A stretch of DNA of 64,000 bases. Source: an uncultured Lachnospiraceae bacterium. Its GTDB lineage: Bacteria; Bacillota; Clostridia; Lachnospirales; Lachnospiraceae. A program made the position numbers and the translations under genes. Every line of letters begins with the position of its first letter. Position 1 is the first letter of the stretch. Shown in pieces: positions 24,656-33,105 of this stretch. Under the pieces are notes generated by a model that did not search any database, was not told the DNA's origin, and was given only the letters and a program-made list of their open reading frames with translations. The DNA lies in assembly GCA_910584845.1 (NCBI GenBank), contig CAJUDH010000012.1, positions 39,880 to 103,879 on the forward strand, given 5' to 3'.

Positions 24656-25579
24656 ATGACCAGCCGTGAACTTCTCTATGTAAAAACGATCGCTGATGAA
24701 CGCAGCATTTCCCAGGCGGCAAAAAAACTTTTTATCGCCCAGCCATCCCTAAGCCAGTCCCTTCAGCGGATTGAGGGGCATCTGGGCACACAATTATTTA
24801 ACCGGAGCAGCGGAGGGCTGGCTTTAACCTATGCAGGGGAGCGTTATTATCAAATGGCCTGCCAGATTCTAAAAATCTATGACGACTTCGAAACCGAAGT
24901 CAGCGACATGAACAACTTAAAAACCGGCCGCATCCATATCGGGGTCACTAACCATCTGGGTACGATTATCCTGCCCAAAATCCTGCCCCGCTTTAACAAG
25001 GAATACCCTGCCGTAGAAATAAAGGTTTTTGAAGGGACTACCAGGCAGCAGGAGGAAAAGCTTTTTTCCGGCGAGCTGGATTTTGCCGTCCTCCATGCCC
25101 CCAAGCACACCCCCCATCCGGCCCTTTCCTATGAACTTTTGGCCAATGACCCTTTCGTTATCGCTATTTCCAGAAACCATCCGCTAACCGGAAAAGCCCA
25201 GGAAAGGGAAGGTTACCCTTACCCTGTCCTGGACTTAAAATTATTAAAAAACGAGCCGTTTATCATGCTCCATAAAGAACAGCGTATCCGCCATGTAACC
25301 GACTCTATCCTGGCAAAAGCCAAAATCAGCCCACCGGTTGTCCTGACCCTGAAAAATTATGAGACGGCACAAAGCCTGGCCGGCCAGGGGATGGGCGTTA
25401 CCTTCCTTCCTGGCGATTACGCAAATATTACTTCCATGGGCTGCCCGCCTGCACTATTTTCCATAGACGAAAAATACAGCCCCGGATGGGACCTGTGCAT
25501 TACCACATTAAGAAACGGCTTCCTCTCCAGGGCCGACCAATATTTCCTCTCCATGATGAGAAAAGCCCTGGCCGGCTGA
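24656..25579 (+). CDS. LysR-family transcriptional regulator
   Basis: A 307-residue LysR regulator. The N-terminal winged helix-turn-helix (residues about 4-62) has the characteristic SISQAAKKLFIAQPSLSQSL, followed by a linker helix and a periplasmic-binding-protein-like effector domain (from about 90, IHIGVTNHLG). The ATG is five bases after AAGGAGG. It is divergent from the paired chromate-family transporter, so it most likely controls that operon through the dyad at 24433. The effector cannot be told from sequence. Confidence 0.95.
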   Translation: MTSRELLYVKTIADERSISQAAKKLFIAQPSLSQSLQRIEGHLGTQLFNRSSGGLALTYAGERYYQMACQILKIYDDFETEVSDMNNLKTGRIHIGVTNHLGTIILPKILPRFNKEYPAVEIKVFEGTTRQQEEKLFSGELDFAVLHAPKHTPHPALSYELLANDPFVIAISRNHPLTGKAQEREGYPYPVLDLKLLKNEPFIMLHKEQRIRHVTDSILAKAKISPPVVLTLKNYETAQSLAGQGMGVTFLPGDYANITSMGCPPALFSIDEKYSPGWDLCITTLRNGFLSRADQYFLSMMRKALAG

Positions 25580-25640
25580 AAGCAAATGGCGCCGGGCCGC
25601 CTCGCCGGGCCGGCCCCATTGCGGGCAACACCAACATCCC

Positions 25641-26333
25641 TTAATGGTCCGCCGCTACAAACGGGCACCTCTTCCCGATACACTGGTTATTCTGCCCCGC
25701 GCGGCTGCATACAATCCCGGCCTTTTCCATGCTGACCCCAAAATGGGCTTCCACAAAATCAATGGCCGCCAAAATAGAAAGGTAGGAATCCCGTTTGCAG
25801 CAGCGCGGCCCCCCTGTATTTCCAATGGCTTCCAATGCTTTTGAGGTCATTAAATTCGAAAGGCGGAAGGGCTCTACACTTAAGGGCGTGGACTTTGAAA
25901 GGATGGAGACAAACATGCCGGCGCTAATAGCCGCCCCACAGGCCCCCCAAAAACCGCACGCTCCCCCCGGAATGCTTTTCCCCCTGCCCATCATTTCTGT
26001 CAAAGCCGGATTTAAGTCAACCTCCCCACCTGCATTTTTGTAGGCAGTCAGCAACGCCGCGCCCACCATTACATGATGTTCCGGCCCATGCATATGGCAA
26101 AAAGGCTGGGACATCATTTTTTCAATCAAATAAACCGGGTCTTTTGCCTTTTCTTCCAGGCATAGCCCAATAATACGGTCCAGGCCTTCTGTGTGGCAAT
26201 CGTTGCAGACATAATGCCCTTCCCTACATCTGGTTTTACTTGCCTCCCTTTTATGGCAAATAGCGCACTCCATAAGCTCGTCTGCTTCCAGATATACAAG
26301 GGGCTTTTTGCATATGACGCATTCTTCTTTCAT
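25641..26333 (-). CDS. DUF5714 family protein with N-terminal zinc-ribbon-like cysteines
   Basis: A 230-residue protein. The first 50 residues contain CVICKKPL, MECAICHK and HYVCNDCH, cysteine pairs that look like a zinc ribbon. The rest matches DUF5714: PFCHMHGPEHHVMVGAALL, then GGACGFWGACGAAISAG and TGGPRCCKRDSYLSI, all rich in cysteine, histidine and glycine in a way that suggests metal or redox chemistry. The function is not known; related proteins occur in anaerobes near radical SAM enzymes, though none is nearby here. The start is the ATG of MKEECVICKK, behind AGGTGGGG. The gene overlaps nothing and follows the DUF2164 gene closely. Confidence 0.82.
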   Translation of the reverse strand: MKEECVICKKPLVYLEADELMECAICHKREASKTRCREGHYVCNDCHTEGLDRIIGLCLEEKAKDPVYLIEKMMSQPFCHMHGPEHHVMVGAALLTAYKNAGGEVDLNPALTEMMGRGKSIPGGACGFWGACGAAISAGMFVSILSKSTPLSVEPFRLSNLMTSKALEAIGNTGGPRCCKRDSYLSILAAIDFVEAHFGVSMEKAGIVCSRAGQNNQCIGKRCPFVAADH

Positions 26334-26346
26334 CTTCCCCACCTTT

Positions 26347-26610
26347 TCATCCCTCGTTTTTATACAAAGCATAGTAATCCGACTCTATATTTTCCATTGC
26401 CTGGCATAACCACCGCCTTGCATCATCCAGGGCCCTGTTGTAAATAACCGGCGCCAATTTTTCCTCAAACAATTCCAGCAGTTGGACCTGTTCAATCATT
26501 CCGATTTCCTCCCCCCGCACGTCCAGATAAAACGCCTTGATTTCTTCTTTTAATTTCTCCTTTTGGGAATCCGACAGTTTGACCTGAAGGTGGTTTTCTC
26601 TTCTCTTCAT
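26347..26610 (-). CDS. DUF2164 family protein
   Basis: An 87-residue cytoplasmic protein matching DUF2164: a KLSDSQKEKLKEEIKAFYL helix, the EEIGMIEQVQLLELFEEKL segment and YNRALDDARRWL. The ATG follows AGGAGTAGATGCT. Its function is unknown. It is the second gene in a compact minus-strand group with the ACT, HD and GNAT genes upstream and DUF5714 downstream. Confidence 0.85.
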   Translation of the reverse strand: MKRRENHLQVKLSDSQKEKLKEEIKAFYLDVRGEEIGMIEQVQLLELFEEKLAPVIYNRALDDARRWLCQAMENIESDYYALYKNEG

Positions 26611-26656
26611 AGCATCTACTCCTATTGGCCCGATCTTTTTACCTGTAAAAGCAGCC

Positions 26657-27022
26657 TTAAACGACCGAATAGCCGGAAAAAGCTAAAACATCCAAGGCCC
26701 TTTTAAAATTTTCTTCTTTCGTCAAAATATAATCGGTATTGTAAGTGGATATGGCAAATATTCCAATGTTATGGCCTGCCAGCAAAGTGGTTATTTGGGA
26801 AAGGATGCCGATTAACGAAAGGTCCAAAACCCCTTCGATCCGGAAAGCCCGCCAACCGTCGTCGCGTTCCACCGTGTTTCGGGGGACATGGCATGTTTGG
26901 CAGACCAAAGAGTATTCTTCCTCCGTCCTCCCGGTAAAACAAAACTCATTGTTAAGGTCGATTTGTGAAAAATCATTAACTTTGCAAATGGAAAACATAT
27001 TGTCTAACCGTTTAATTTTCAT
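26657..27022 (-). CDS. ACT-domain protein
   Basis: A 121-residue protein with a C-terminal ACT fold: FRIEGVLDLSLIGILSQITTLLAGHNIGIFAIS followed by YNTDYILTKEENFKRAL, which resembles the amino-acid-binding ACT domain of the CASTOR/DUF-type stand-alone proteins (this description refers to residues about 60-118; quoted in pieces in two motifs, EGVLDLSLIGILSQI and TYNTDYILTKE). The start chosen is the ATG of MKIKRLDNMF after AAGGA; a longer frame to 27067 has no better ribosome binding site. Such proteins usually sense small molecules, but the ligand here is unknown. Confidence 0.8.
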   Translation of the reverse strand: MKIKRLDNMFSICKVNDFSQIDLNNEFCFTGRTEEEYSLVCQTCHVPRNTVERDDGWRAFRIEGVLDLSLIGILSQITTLLAGHNIGIFAISTYNTDYILTKEENFKRALDVLAFSGYSVV

Positions 27023-27105
27023 GGATCCTTGCCCCGTTTTTCCCTTCTGGATTTTTAATTTTTTCACCCTTAACCAGGCCTGCCAAAATATACCATGGCG
27101 CTTGC

Positions 27106-27693
27106 CTACTCCTTAAGGTTCCCTTTTCTGATATTCTCCCAAATGATCTGATTTGCCACCTGATATAGCTTATTTGAGCCCAATCGGGTTTTTTCCTGCC
27201 TGCTCAATACTTGTTTCGAGGTAACTTCATGTTCTTTCCAGTCCCCCCCGTCGTTACTGTTGTTCAGCAGCAGCGGCTGTATATTATCCATAACATGGGC
27301 AAACCTTGCCTCTGCCGTCCGGTTCTCCTCAAACTCATCAAACAGCGCGATCAATTCCTGTTTTTGATCCTCCGGCAAAATAGAATATATTTTTTCTTTT
27401 GCATCATCTTCCCGCTGTTTTTGCGTCTTTTTGTTTTCCTCATCATAGGCATAAGTATCGCCGGACTCGATCTCCACAATATCATGGATAAGGCACATAA
27501 GCATAACTTTGGCAATGTCCATTTCCTCGTTAGAATATTCTCTGAGCAAATAAGCCATCACTGCCATATGCCAGGCGTGTTCGGCATCATTTTCATTTCT
27601 TCCATGGCCCGATAAATGAGTTTGGCGGAAAACATTTTTTTCTTTATCAATCTCCAACGCGAAATCCAGCTGTTTTCTTAACCGTTCTTCCAT
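27106..27693 (-). CDS. HD-domain phosphohydrolase (YfbR/HDDC2-like)
   Basis: A 195-residue HD hydrolase. The metal ligands are in NDAEHAWHMAVMAY (first His), CLIHDIVEIESGD (the HD pair) and a distant Asp in FAHVMDNIQPLLLN. This pattern is that of the HDDC2/YfbR group, which includes 5'-deoxynucleotidases. The start preferred is the ATG at 27693, eight bases after AGGAAGG; a GTG at 27714 overlaps the upstream stop (GTGA) and is an alternative. The gene follows a GNAT acetyltransferase without a gap. Confidence 0.9.
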   Translation of the reverse strand: MEERLRKQLDFALEIDKEKNVFRQTHLSGHGRNENDAEHAWHMAVMAYLLREYSNEEMDIAKVMLMCLIHDIVEIESGDTYAYDEENKKTQKQREDDAKEKIYSILPEDQKQELIALFDEFEENRTAEARFAHVMDNIQPLLLNNSNDGGDWKEHEVTSKQVLSRQEKTRLGSNKLYQVANQIIWENIRKGNLKE

Positions 27694-27710
27694 ATCATAT
27701 ACCTTCCTTT

Positions 27711-28184
27711 TCACCCCGGGCCAATGGAATATAAAAAATGTGGTATAGCCCTACCATCAATAACGGAAACCGCTTCTTTGTCTTGAATGGCACCCATTTT
27801 CTCATAAAACCCGGCTGCCTGGGGGCTGGTAACAAAATGGATGCCCGGGATGCCATGGCCCCTGCACCATTCAATTAAATGCGACCACATGCGCTTTCCG
27901 TACCCTTTCCCCATATAGCCTGCATCAATATAAAAATATTCCAGCACCCAGCACTCCCCCTCCTGCTTTAGCCCCCAGAATGCGATGATTTTTTTATGGG
28001 AGACAGCCATATAAACCGGGTTCTTTTTTATAAAGGCAGCGTCAATATTAAACTCCTGGTCGAATTTATCCATGAATTTTTTATCGTAGCCCCAGGAGGC
28101 TTCCGAACCATAGGCAAGGCGGCGTAAAAAATCTTCCTCCTGTTGGGTTGCCTGCAAAAAAGTGGCCTTATTATCATTGCCCAT
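27711..28184 (-). CDS. GNAT-family N-acetyltransferase
   Basis: A 157-residue acetyltransferase. The acetyl-CoA-binding loop is GYMGKGYGKRMWSHL (Q/RxxGxG/A type), preceded by the beta-4 strand EYFYIDAGY, and the C-terminal AAGFYEKMGA is the usual motif B. The ATG follows GGAGGGAATACAA. The acceptor substrate is unknown. It leads the small minus-strand group that continues with HD, ACT, DUF2164 and DUF5714 genes. Confidence 0.9.
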   Translation of the reverse strand: MGNDNKATFLQATQQEEDFLRRLAYGSEASWGYDKKFMDKFDQEFNIDAAFIKKNPVYMAVSHKKIIAFWGLKQEGECWVLEYFYIDAGYMGKGYGKRMWSHLIEWCRGHGIPGIHFVTSPQAAGFYEKMGAIQDKEAVSVIDGRAIPHFLYSIGPG

Positions 28185-28516
28185 TTGTATTCCCTCCGCA
28201 TGATGCCAAATGTTTCAGACGAAAATATAAGGCTGGAAACACACGCTAATTTCACTGCCCTTGCGCTATCCTCCGCCTTTTCCTATGTGCCCTCCACTTT
28301 ACGGGGCACATAAATAAAAGCTTTGATAAAACCCTTCCCATAACCGGTACCGGCCAGCACCAAAACACAGGGGGCCACTACCAATCCAAAACGGATTCGA
28401 TCCATAAAATTACATCGTTGATGAAAACGGATGCCATATAAAAGGCAAATAACCAGCCCTCTTTAACCGGTCCCCTTTCCCCTGCCGGCCTGTATCCTAT
28501 CATCCTGCCATCTTTT
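28185..28516. other. Gap of 332 bases with one inverted repeat
   Basis: No gene is supported. TATGTGCCC at 28284-28292 pairs with 28304-28312 to make a 9-base stem; there is no T-run on either side that would make it a clear terminator. The gap separates the TauE/SafE gene from the GNAT gene and should hold the promoter of the latter. Confidence 0.5.
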
Positions 28517-29233
28517 TCATAAATTCTTCCCAATCATCACACATCCGGAAATAATCAGCAGGATAACCACCAGCTTCTTCACTACTTTTTCGTCCAGGGC
28601 CCGGCTGCTTTTCATCCCTGCTAATAAACCAGCCAGCATAAAAGGCATCAGCATAAAGGACTGCTTTAAAGTGGATGCCGTAATAATCCCAAGGACCCCA
28701 TAAAGGATAATGCGGAATAAATTTTCAGCAATAAATACCGCGCTGAAATTCGCCTTAAATTCCCCGCTATTTTCCGTAACACGGCCTACATAAGCCGCTA
28801 AAAGGGCCCCCACCCCAAATAGGCCAGACAGTACGCCGGCCACCAGGCCTATGATCCCTAAAACAACTTTAGACCCCTTGCTTTTCTTTTTCTGGTACTC
28901 CCTTAGAAGCATTTCTATCCCCAAAAAAACCACCAAAAAACCAAACGCTGCCTTCAATGTCTGCGCGTTGGTGTTTTTTAAAAAAAATGCGCCGGGGACA
29001 CTGCCTGCCAGGACAATAGCCATCAGCGGGATAAATACTTTCGGCTCCAGGTTCTTGCGTTCCTTCCAGGCAAGGATCAGGTTTGGGGGAAACCCTAGCA
29101 CCAGTTCCACCGGCGATATATTGACATTGTCGCTTGCAAACCCCAAGACAGATGTAAATACCAGGGTATTGGCAAACCCGCACAACCCTTTTACAAAAAA
29201 CGCCCCTATGGCGGCTATGGCCCACAATCCCAT
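28517..29233 (-). CDS. TauE/SafE-family sulfite/anion exporter-like membrane protein
   Basis: A 238-residue membrane protein with about seven to eight helices in two repeats, as in TauE/SafE proteins: an N-terminal KGLCGFANTLVFTSVLGF and a second repeat GVLSGLFGVGALLAAY. Members have been linked to export of sulfite, sulfoacetate or other sulfur-carbon anions, but the substrate here cannot be assigned. The start chosen is the ATG of MGLWAIAAIG after AGGAGGGGCAGGAGCG; the frame extends to 29308. It follows the YunG-like gene by 79 bases. Confidence 0.85.
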   Translation of the reverse strand: MGLWAIAAIGAFFVKGLCGFANTLVFTSVLGFASDNVNISPVELVLGFPPNLILAWKERKNLEPKVFIPLMAIVLAGSVPGAFFLKNTNAQTLKAAFGFLVVFLGIEMLLREYQKKKSKGSKVVLGIIGLVAGVLSGLFGVGALLAAYVGRVTENSGEFKANFSAVFIAENLFRIILYGVLGIITASTLKQSFMLMPFMLAGLLAGMKSSRALDEKVVKKLVVILLIISGCVMIGKNL

Positions 29234-29311
29234 CGCTCCTGCCCCTCCTGTAAGGTTAAACTTAAGCAGCCATATCCTTCCGTCCGGTAAAGCCGCCCAA
29301 TGCTGCATATC

Positions 29312-29752
29312 CTACTTCCCCTTACCGAAACGCCTCCCAAGCTCCCCCTTCAAGTACAAATACCGCTGCCGTTTCTCTTCTTTTGCAAAATGCGCCTCCC
29401 GAAACTGCTCCGGGTTATTTTCATAGTTTAATGGCTCTTCCCCAAACTGCTCGCTGGTAAGGTCAAACACGCAATCCCCCACCACATTATAGCAATGGAA
29501 ATTCCCCCCGGAAAGGGGGATCCCATAAACCTTTCCGCCAAATATATCCTGGGCAAGAAACGCCGTAATCGAACATTGGCCAATGGTCTTGTTGTCCCTG
29601 CTCCACTCTCTTTGCAGCCTTGGGGCACAGGTATCTTTACACCAGATGCCGGAAAGCGCATCATACAAATCCCGGGGATTTTGGATCCCCTGGTATTCAT
29701 CGGTTAATGGAGGGACGTCCCCATGGTCCCAACCATAAAATGCATATTCCAT
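29312..29752 (-). CDS. YunG-like protein
   Basis: A 146-residue soluble protein resembling B. subtilis YunG: LYDALSGIWCKDTC, then GQCSITAFLAQDIFGGKV and the histidine/aspartate segment NFHCYNVVGDCVFDLTSEQF. The spaced Cys, His and Asp recall a papain-like fold, but activity is unproved. The start is the ATG of MEYAFYGW, seven bases after AAAGGATGG. It is co-transcribed with the upstream GNAT gene and the M20 amidohydrolase. Confidence 0.75.
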   Translation of the reverse strand: MEYAFYGWDHGDVPPLTDEYQGIQNPRDLYDALSGIWCKDTCAPRLQREWSRDNKTIGQCSITAFLAQDIFGGKVYGIPLSGGNFHCYNVVGDCVFDLTSEQFGEEPLNYENNPEQFREAHFAKEEKRQRYLYLKGELGRRFGKGK

Positions 29753-29772
29753 TTTCTTCCCATCCTTTCCTA

Positions 29773-30411
29773 TCATATGGCCGCCCCGTCAGCCCATGTG
29801 GCGCCGTCCGGCCCATAAAGGCTGCCCCCGATCCGGCCTTGTACCTCCGAAAATGCCCTGGGGGCTGGCTGGCCTTTGTTGTGTCCCCCGATATGCTTCT
29901 CCAGCCAGGCCATGTTATACCAGCGGCCAAATTTATACCCGCACTGCCAGAACTCCCCCACCAGCCGGTAGCCCAGATGCCTGTGGAATTCCACGCTGTT
30001 GCGCGAAAGGTACGGGTCTTTTTCCTCCCGGGGGCAGGCCACGCAGGCATTCATATTTAATATCCCCTGGCTTTTCAAAGCCATTTCCAGCATGTCATGT
30101 AACTGCCTCCCAATCCCCATTTTCTTCTTATCCTGGGCCACATAGATAGAGGTCTCCACCGCCCAGCCATAAGCCGCCCGGCCATGGAAAGCGCCGGCAT
30201 AGGCATATCCCAAAAGCTCCCCGCCCTTTTCCGCTGCCAGGTAGGGGTAGCGCCTTAAAACCGTTTCGATCCTCATAGCAAATTCCTCCACGGAAGGGAC
30301 CTCATATTCAAACGTTATGGCTGTCTTTTCTACATAAGGGGCATAAATTTTCAATAACCCCCCGGCGTCTTTGGGCGTTGCGATCCGGATCCTTACGTCC
30401 TCACTGCCCAT
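29773..30411 (-). CDS. GNAT acetyltransferase of the phosphinothricin-acetyltransferase (PAT/MnaT) type
   Basis: A 212-residue acetyltransferase. The first 170 residues follow the PAT pattern: IRIATPKDAGGLLKIYAPYV, EKTAITFEYEVPS, YAGAFHGRAAYGWAVE and VAQDKKKMGIGRQLHDML, ending in FHRHLGYRLVGEFWQCGYK and WYNMAWLEK. This subfamily acetylates methionine analogues or glufosinate-like amino acids. About 40 extra residues at the C-terminus are unrelated to the family. The start is the ATG at 30411, seven bases after AGGAGG, overlapping the end of the upstream M20 gene by 19 bases. Confidence 0.9.
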   Translation of the reverse strand: MGSEDVRIRIATPKDAGGLLKIYAPYVEKTAITFEYEVPSVEEFAMRIETVLRRYPYLAAEKGGELLGYAYAGAFHGRAAYGWAVETSIYVAQDKKKMGIGRQLHDMLEMALKSQGILNMNACVACPREEKDPYLSRNSVEFHRHLGYRLVGEFWQCGYKFGRWYNMAWLEKHIGGHNKGQPAPRAFSEVQGRIGGSLYGPDGATWADGAAI

Positions 30412-31736
30412 GCCCCATCCTCCTGTCCGCCGCACAATTCCCATACAATAGCCGTAAACACTTCAATCCCCTCCACCAGCACCTTCTCGTCAAAATCAAA
30501 GGTAGAGGTGTGCTGGGCCGAAGCCATCGGCGTCATGTTACGCATATAAGTGGCTTTCCCACCATGCCCCTGGACCCGGTTCATCATCAGGGAAATGTCC
30601 TCGCTTCCCCAGTTTTGGGCGTTTTTGCAGCTGCTGACCTTCAGGTGGGGAAGCCGGTTTTCTACAATCCCCGCAATCTGTTCCAGGAAATCTTCATCGC
30701 TGCGCTGCGACTCTGCGCCCCCCTGAAGCACCATACGGCAGGTGCATCCGGCCATCTGGGCCGCACCGTTGCAGACCCGGACCGCCTCTTGGTCCATAAA
30801 CTGGTTTATCTCTGTCGTCTCCCCACGCACTTCAAACTGGACCACAGCATGGTCCGGAACCACATTCCGCCCGGTCCCCCCTTGGAATGTGCCTACATTG
30901 ACCCGGGAAATCCCGCCGCTGTGCCTGGAAATTGCCGTCAAGTTCAACACTGCATTGGCAGCCGCCACAATTGCGCTCCGCCCTTTTTCCGGGAACCCTC
31001 CCGCGTGGGCCGCCTCCCCATAAAAATGGGCATCATACTTGCTGGTGGCAAGAGACCCCCAAGTCCCCGGCGTCACGTCCCCATCATCCGGCCCCCCGGC
31101 AGGCGCAATGTGGGTCCCCACGAAATAATCCACGTCGTCCAGATGGCCCTGGGCCACAATGGCCCTGGCCCCTTTTGCCCCTTCTTCCCCTGGCTGGAAT
31201 ATCAACTTGACCGTCCCATGGAGCCGGCCTTTTAATTTCATAAGGGCTTCCGCCACCCCAAGGCCTATGGCCACATGGCCGTCATGGCCACAGGCATGCA
31301 TCATGCCCTTGTTTTCTGAAGAAAACCCCTCCCGGAAAGGCCGGTGGGAATCCTCTTCGTCTTCGATCAAACCCAGCGCGTCGATGTCAAACCGCAGCGC
31401 CACCACCGGCCCACGGCCTAGGTGCAAAACCCCCATAACCCCTGTAAAGCCTTCTTTCATATCCTCAGTCAGGTATTCCTTTGGCGCCCCTTGCTGGATG
31501 GCCAGCTCTCCATGGGCTTTCAATACATCCGCCTCGGGAACCCCGGTCCGGGCTTCCTCCAGGCACAGCCGCCTCCCTGTCACCACCTCATATCCAAGCT
31601 CTGTGAGTATTTTGTTTATTATGGCCGAGGTCCTCATCTCCAGCCATGCCGTCTCAGCAAACCGGTGAAAATCACGCCTCCTCTCCCGGCTTACCTGATC
31701 CAGGCTTTTCGCATATTCCACAATAGGGTTGCCCAT
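30393..31736 (-). CDS. M20-family metallo-amidohydrolase (AbgB/aminoacylase type)
   Basis: A 447-residue M20D peptidase. The metal-binding motif is MMHACGHDGHVAIGLG (about residues 143-158), and the catalytic glutamates are in FQPGEEGAKG. The dimerisation domain carries GEAAHAGGFPEKGRSA and the final His is in AQHTSTFDFD. The family hydrolyses N-acyl amino acids or aminobenzoyl-glutamate. The ATG follows GGAGGGGG. It leads the transcript M20-GNAT-YunG-TauE and sits at the edge of the AT-rich scar region upstream. Confidence 0.92.
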   Translation of the reverse strand: MGNPIVEYAKSLDQVSRERRRDFHRFAETAWLEMRTSAIINKILTELGYEVVTGRRLCLEEARTGVPEADVLKAHGELAIQQGAPKEYLTEDMKEGFTGVMGVLHLGRGPVVALRFDIDALGLIEDEEDSHRPFREGFSSENKGMMHACGHDGHVAIGLGVAEALMKLKGRLHGTVKLIFQPGEEGAKGARAIVAQGHLDDVDYFVGTHIAPAGGPDDGDVTPGTWGSLATSKYDAHFYGEAAHAGGFPEKGRSAIVAAANAVLNLTAISRHSGGISRVNVGTFQGGTGRNVVPDHAVVQFEVRGETTEINQFMDQEAVRVCNGAAQMAGCTCRMVLQGGAESQRSDEDFLEQIAGIVENRLPHLKVSSCKNAQNWGSEDISLMMNRVQGHGGKATYMRNMTPMASAQHTSTFDFDEKVLVEGIEVFTAIVWELCGGQEDGAWAVRT

Positions 31737-31908
31737 CCTTCCCCCTCCGTCCTTTTTCTAGTTTTAGCGTTTACAAAAGTATTGTTTACAAAGGCTGCAC
31801 AAGGCAGCGGCCTGACGGGAAGCGTCCCGCCCGTCAGATTTTCCATGTAATGTTCAGGCTGCCGCTTATGGCGGCAACGCTGGTAACCATCCAATCCACC
31901 ACCTGCCC
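31737..31908. other. Boundary segment between the M20 gene and recombinase remnant
   Basis: No gene. CTGACGGG (31811-31818) and CCCGTCAG (31830-31837) form a hairpin. This is the left edge of the decayed island. Confidence 0.45.
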
Positions 31909-32223
31909 CTAGTCGTCAAAGGATATGCTGCCCCATGTGCCAAGGCGGCCTAAGATCTGGCTGGCGAAATCCAGAATGGATCGGCTGATACGGCCAAGCT
32001 TGTAGACGATGGTTTTCGTTATCAGGCCTTTTTTAATATCCCGCACCAGCCCTTGAAATTTCGGGCGGCCTATGTTCTTGCCGCTGTATCCTCTGTCCGT
32101 GTATTCCCTGCAACTACCGCCTTTCCATTCGTATTTGCAAAATTCAATCCGGCTTCCAATGGAAATTCTGCCCTTTTTGTCTGCCGATTGCCTTGCATCG
32201 GTTACCCCTATCCGGTTATTCAT
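31909..32223 (-). pseudogene. Serine recombinase, N-terminal remnant
   Basis: The 104-codon frame begins behind AAAGGGCGGCAA and holds the start of a large serine recombinase catalytic domain: ARQSADKKGRISIGSRIEFC with the nucleophile serine, YTDRGYSGKNIGRPKFQGLV, and VYKLGRISRSILDFA. The family runs on for more than 400 residues; here the homology ends after ILDFA and the frame closes 20 codons later. Several usually conserved positions differ (YSR to DAR, KLDR to KLGR). It cannot be active. The matching tail of another recombinase lies upstream on the same strand at 32750-33105. Confidence 0.85.
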
Positions 32224-32640
32224 TTGCCGCCCTTTCTAAAAAGAAACGGGGACGCTGACAACCCTATTATACCGCCGGCAGCCCTGTAAATCAATGATGT
32301 GGCTGGAAAAACTTACTCTGGCCGGTATCAACATCCGGGCCGCTGGCGTACTGCCCCTTTTCCGACCAGCCTGTGTTTTTCCCGCGACAGGTATTGACAG
32401 GGCCTTTCTTTCCTGTAGCCCCGCCGTTTTTCTTTTGGCTGCCCCACTCCCCGAATCGTTCCCTGCCCCATTCCTGTGGTGTGTCTCGGCGTTAGCTGCC
32501 CCTTGGTTTCGGGATATTTCGTCTCGCAAAGCTAGTAATGCCTTGTTTTTCAGCAATTCTGTGAGTTTTCATTGTATCAATTTCGTTGTTGCGATGTTCA
32601 TGGGAACAACGATTTTGATACAAACTAACGATGAACACGG
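32224..32640. other. Stretch between recombinase fragments, no supported gene
   Basis: A minus-strand frame of 106 codons (32236-32556) exists but lacks a ribosome binding site and any recognisable family. A hairpin TCGTTGTT/AACAACGA (32581-32588 with 32604-32611) is present. The DNA is probably residual mobile-element sequence. Confidence 0.45.
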
Positions 32641-32650
32641 GATACTTATA

Positions 32651-32695
32651 AAAATGCACACGGTGCATATCGTTATGATATACCGTGTGCATTTT
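32651..32695 (-). terminator. Strong hairpin terminator behind the recombinase tail
   Basis: AAAATGCACACGGT at 32651-32664 pairs perfectly with 32682-32695, and the interior ATATC/GATAT (32667-32671 with 32677-32681) extends the stem. On the minus strand the hairpin ends in CATTTTTATAAG, so it fits an intrinsic terminator about 55 bases past the corrected recombinase stop. Confidence 0.75.
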
Positions 32696-32749
32696 GATGT
32701 GAAGTGATATCCTGACTGCCGGAAAAGATTGTTGCGCATTCCATGCCCA

Positions 32750-33105
32750 TTACACTTCCATTCCTCCGCGGAACGTAAAGCGGATGTCTTTTTTGAGTAA
32801 ACTGTCACGTACTCGATCAGACTGCTCCATATCCCCTCGTCAAAAGAATCATATACGCCATCCATCTTCTCCATCGTTGCAATAAAGTCCCAGAATTGCG
32901 CCGCCTGCGCCTGTTTGTCGGCAATTTTTCCGGCCACCTCATCATGACGCACCTTGGTTTCTTCATATTGAATAAGCAGGCTATCGTACTGCCTCTGGTA
33001 TTCCCCCTGATCCATGGCTGTACTTGCATTTTCTGCTATGATTTTCCCCGTCATTCCCGCCAACACTTCCATCTCGGATTCCAGTTCCTCCCGTTCTCTT
33101 TCAAG
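32750..33105 (-). pseudogene. Serine recombinase, C-terminal remnant with one-base frameshift
   Basis: The minus strand encodes the C-terminal part of a large serine recombinase: SEMEVLAGMTGKIIAENA, MDQGEYQRQYDSLLIQYEE and FDEGIWSSLIEYVTVYSKK. The normal ending, DIRFTFRGGMEV then stop at 32752-32750, is present but out of frame by one base, because a run of A residues (T run at 32789-32794 on the plus strand) is one short. Upstream, around 33080-33115, the recombinase homology stops abruptly and is joined in frame to an unrelated sensor-kinase ectodomain. Confidence 0.85.

Noticed and set aside
32236..32556. A 106-codon minus-strand frame between the recombinase fragments.
   Set aside because: No ribosome binding site and low-complexity composition; likely a chance frame in residual DNA.
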